Below are positions 63,250-64,000 of a stretch of 64,000 nucleotides of DNA, in pieces (position 1 is the first letter of the stretch; each line of letters opens with the position of its first letter). Location: contig NZ_ATWH01000008.1 in assembly GCF_000421145.1 (NCBI RefSeq), positions 124,001 through 188,000 of the forward strand. Direction: 5' to 3'. The notes under the pieces are model-generated. The model had not been told where the DNA came from, searched no databases, and saw only the letters and a program-made list of their open reading frames with translations. Origin of the DNA: Glaciibacter superstes DSM 21135. Its GTDB lineage: Bacteria; Actinomycetota; Actinomycetes; Actinomycetales; Microbacteriaceae. Both the position numbers and the translations under genes were made by a program.

Positions 63250-64000
63250 GTGCCAGAGCTTCCGGAGATACACGCCCTCGCGGCGGACCTGGGCGGGCGT
63301 CTGGCCGGGCGCACCATCGACCGGGTCGACATCGTGTCCTTCGCTGCGCTGAAGACGTTCGAACCATCCGTCTCCGCGCTGGCCGGCCGCACCATCAACA
63401 CCGTGGCTCGCCACGGAAAGTTTCTGGACTTCTCGATCGGCGACCTGCATCTCATCATGCATCTGGCGAGAGCCGGGTGGATCCGCTGGCGGGACGGACC
63501 ACCTGCGCCCGCTGGCCGGCTCGGCAAAGGACCGCTCGCCGCCCGACTTGTGCTCGAAGACGGGTCGGGCCTCGACATCACCGAAGCGGGCACCAAGAAG
63601 AGCCTTGCGATCTCAATCGTGACCGACCCGGCGGACGTACCAGGCATCGCCAGGCTGGGTCCGGACCCACTGGACGACAGTTTCACCCGAGACGACTTCT
63701 TCGCGATCCTGCAGAGCGCCGGCCGAAGCCAGATCAAGGGCCTGTTACGCAACCAGTCGGTCATCGCCGGAATCGGCAACGCCTACTCAGACGAGATCCT
63801 GCACGCGGCACGGATGTCACCCTTCAAGCCGGCAGCGATGAGCGGCGGCGAGGCCTCAGGGTTGTATGACTCGATGCAGGCCACCCTCGCCGGTGCGATC
63901 GCGAGGGCAGACGGTCTTGCTGCTTCCGAACTCAAGAAGGAGAAGAAGTCGGGCATGGCTGTGCACGGGCGAACCGGGCAAGCCTGCCCTGTCTGCGGCG
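63250..64000 (+). CDS. Fpg/Nei family DNA glycosylase (3' truncated)
   Basis: The frame from GTG 63250 runs off the window end. It begins PELPEIHAL (catalytic Pro and Glu), has RTINTVARHGKFLDFSI with the conserved Lys, MHLARAGWI, and LLRNQSVIAGIGNAYSDEIL with the H2TH segment. The last residues GRTGQACPVCG are the start of the zinc finger. It would remove oxidised bases by the beta,delta-elimination route. The start codon is 1 nt from GGAGG and 6 nt from CACACT, a weak leaderless -10. Confidence 0.87.
   Translation, partial: MPELPEIHALAADLGGRLAGRTIDRVDIVSFAALKTFEPSVSALAGRTINTVARHGKFLDFSIGDLHLIMHLARAGWIRWRDGPPAPAGRLGKGPLAARLVLEDGSGLDITEAGTKKSLAISIVTDPADVPGIARLGPDPLDDSFTRDDFFAILQSAGRSQIKGLLRNQSVIAGIGNAYSDEILHAARMSPFKPAAMSGGEASGLYDSMQATLAGAIARADGLAASELKKEKKSGMAVHGRTGQACPVCG

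Overview
The window looks like ordinary chromosome from a high-GC Gram-positive actinobacterium. The family Microbacteriaceae is my best guess. The reasons are the strong G/C third-position bias, frequent GTG starts, many -10 hexamers lying exactly 6 nt before a start codon (leaderless transcripts), typical actinobacterial families (Stealth, LLM monooxygenases, DUF4349 lipoprotein, ThrE, FAD and PLP enzymes), and the octamer ACGGATGC/GCATCCGT scattered at about 50 sites. I see no rRNA, tRNA, insertion sequence, prophage or CRISPR. About 60 genes are packed tightly and no gene-free stretch exceeds 300 bases.

Layout. 1-5.6 kb: the end of a serine hydrolase, a Pr6Pr membrane protein, a lipoprotein amine oxidase whose domain order looks circularly permuted, and a YtrA-type GntR/ABC exporter operon with a perfect palindromic operator. 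5.7-10.7 kb: a methyltransferase, then a type III polyketide synthase / methyltransferase / FAD hydroxylase operon like srsABC (phenolic lipids). 10.9-19.9 kb: pyruvate oxidase, PAP2 phosphatase, LapA-like protein, quinone reductase, CpdA-like phosphodiesterase, glutamate decarboxylase and a lone Stealth phosphotransferase. 19.4-28.6 kb: a DUF488/DUF255 pair, a one-TM protein of unknown function, and a probable organosulfur locus (MsuE-like FMN reductase, cysteine-desulfurase-like enzyme, PnuC, LLM monooxygenase) with a shared 15-nt promoter box, then an aldo/keto reductase.

28.6-36.8 kb: a serine hydrolase lipoprotein, then a small candidate regulon: DUF2249 protein plus membrane protein, a divergent truncated haemoglobin, and a cysteine-rich winged-helix regulator. 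The regulator and the DUF2249 gene share the same 26-bp inverted-repeat operator at the same distance from the start codon, laid over a leaderless -10. HrpA helicase follows. 37-48 kb: polar amino-acid ABC transporter, MFS transporter, two aldo/keto reductases, alpha/beta hydrolase, DUF4349 lipoprotein, acyl-CoA dehydrogenase-like protein, ThrE exporter. 48-57 kb: small proteins, an AlaX-like editing protein, a zinc-ribbon/endonuclease-like gene whose start codon lies in a nine-copy 17-bp tandem repeat, a two-component system, a decayed serine hydrolase, an SPL-like decarboxylase with a GPH transporter, and MarR. 57.5-64 kb: MFS transporter, CyoE-type prenyltransferase, a VOC protein with an LLM-FAD-oxidase fusion under a divergent HxlR regulator, and the start of an Fpg/Nei DNA glycosylase.

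The intergenic spaces hold several long inverted repeats. Two families recur, and all four recurring copies lie between convergent genes. The strongest candidates for undescribed biology are the operator-linked globin/DUF2249 regulon, the permuted amine oxidase, the start-codon tandem repeats and the dispersed octamer.
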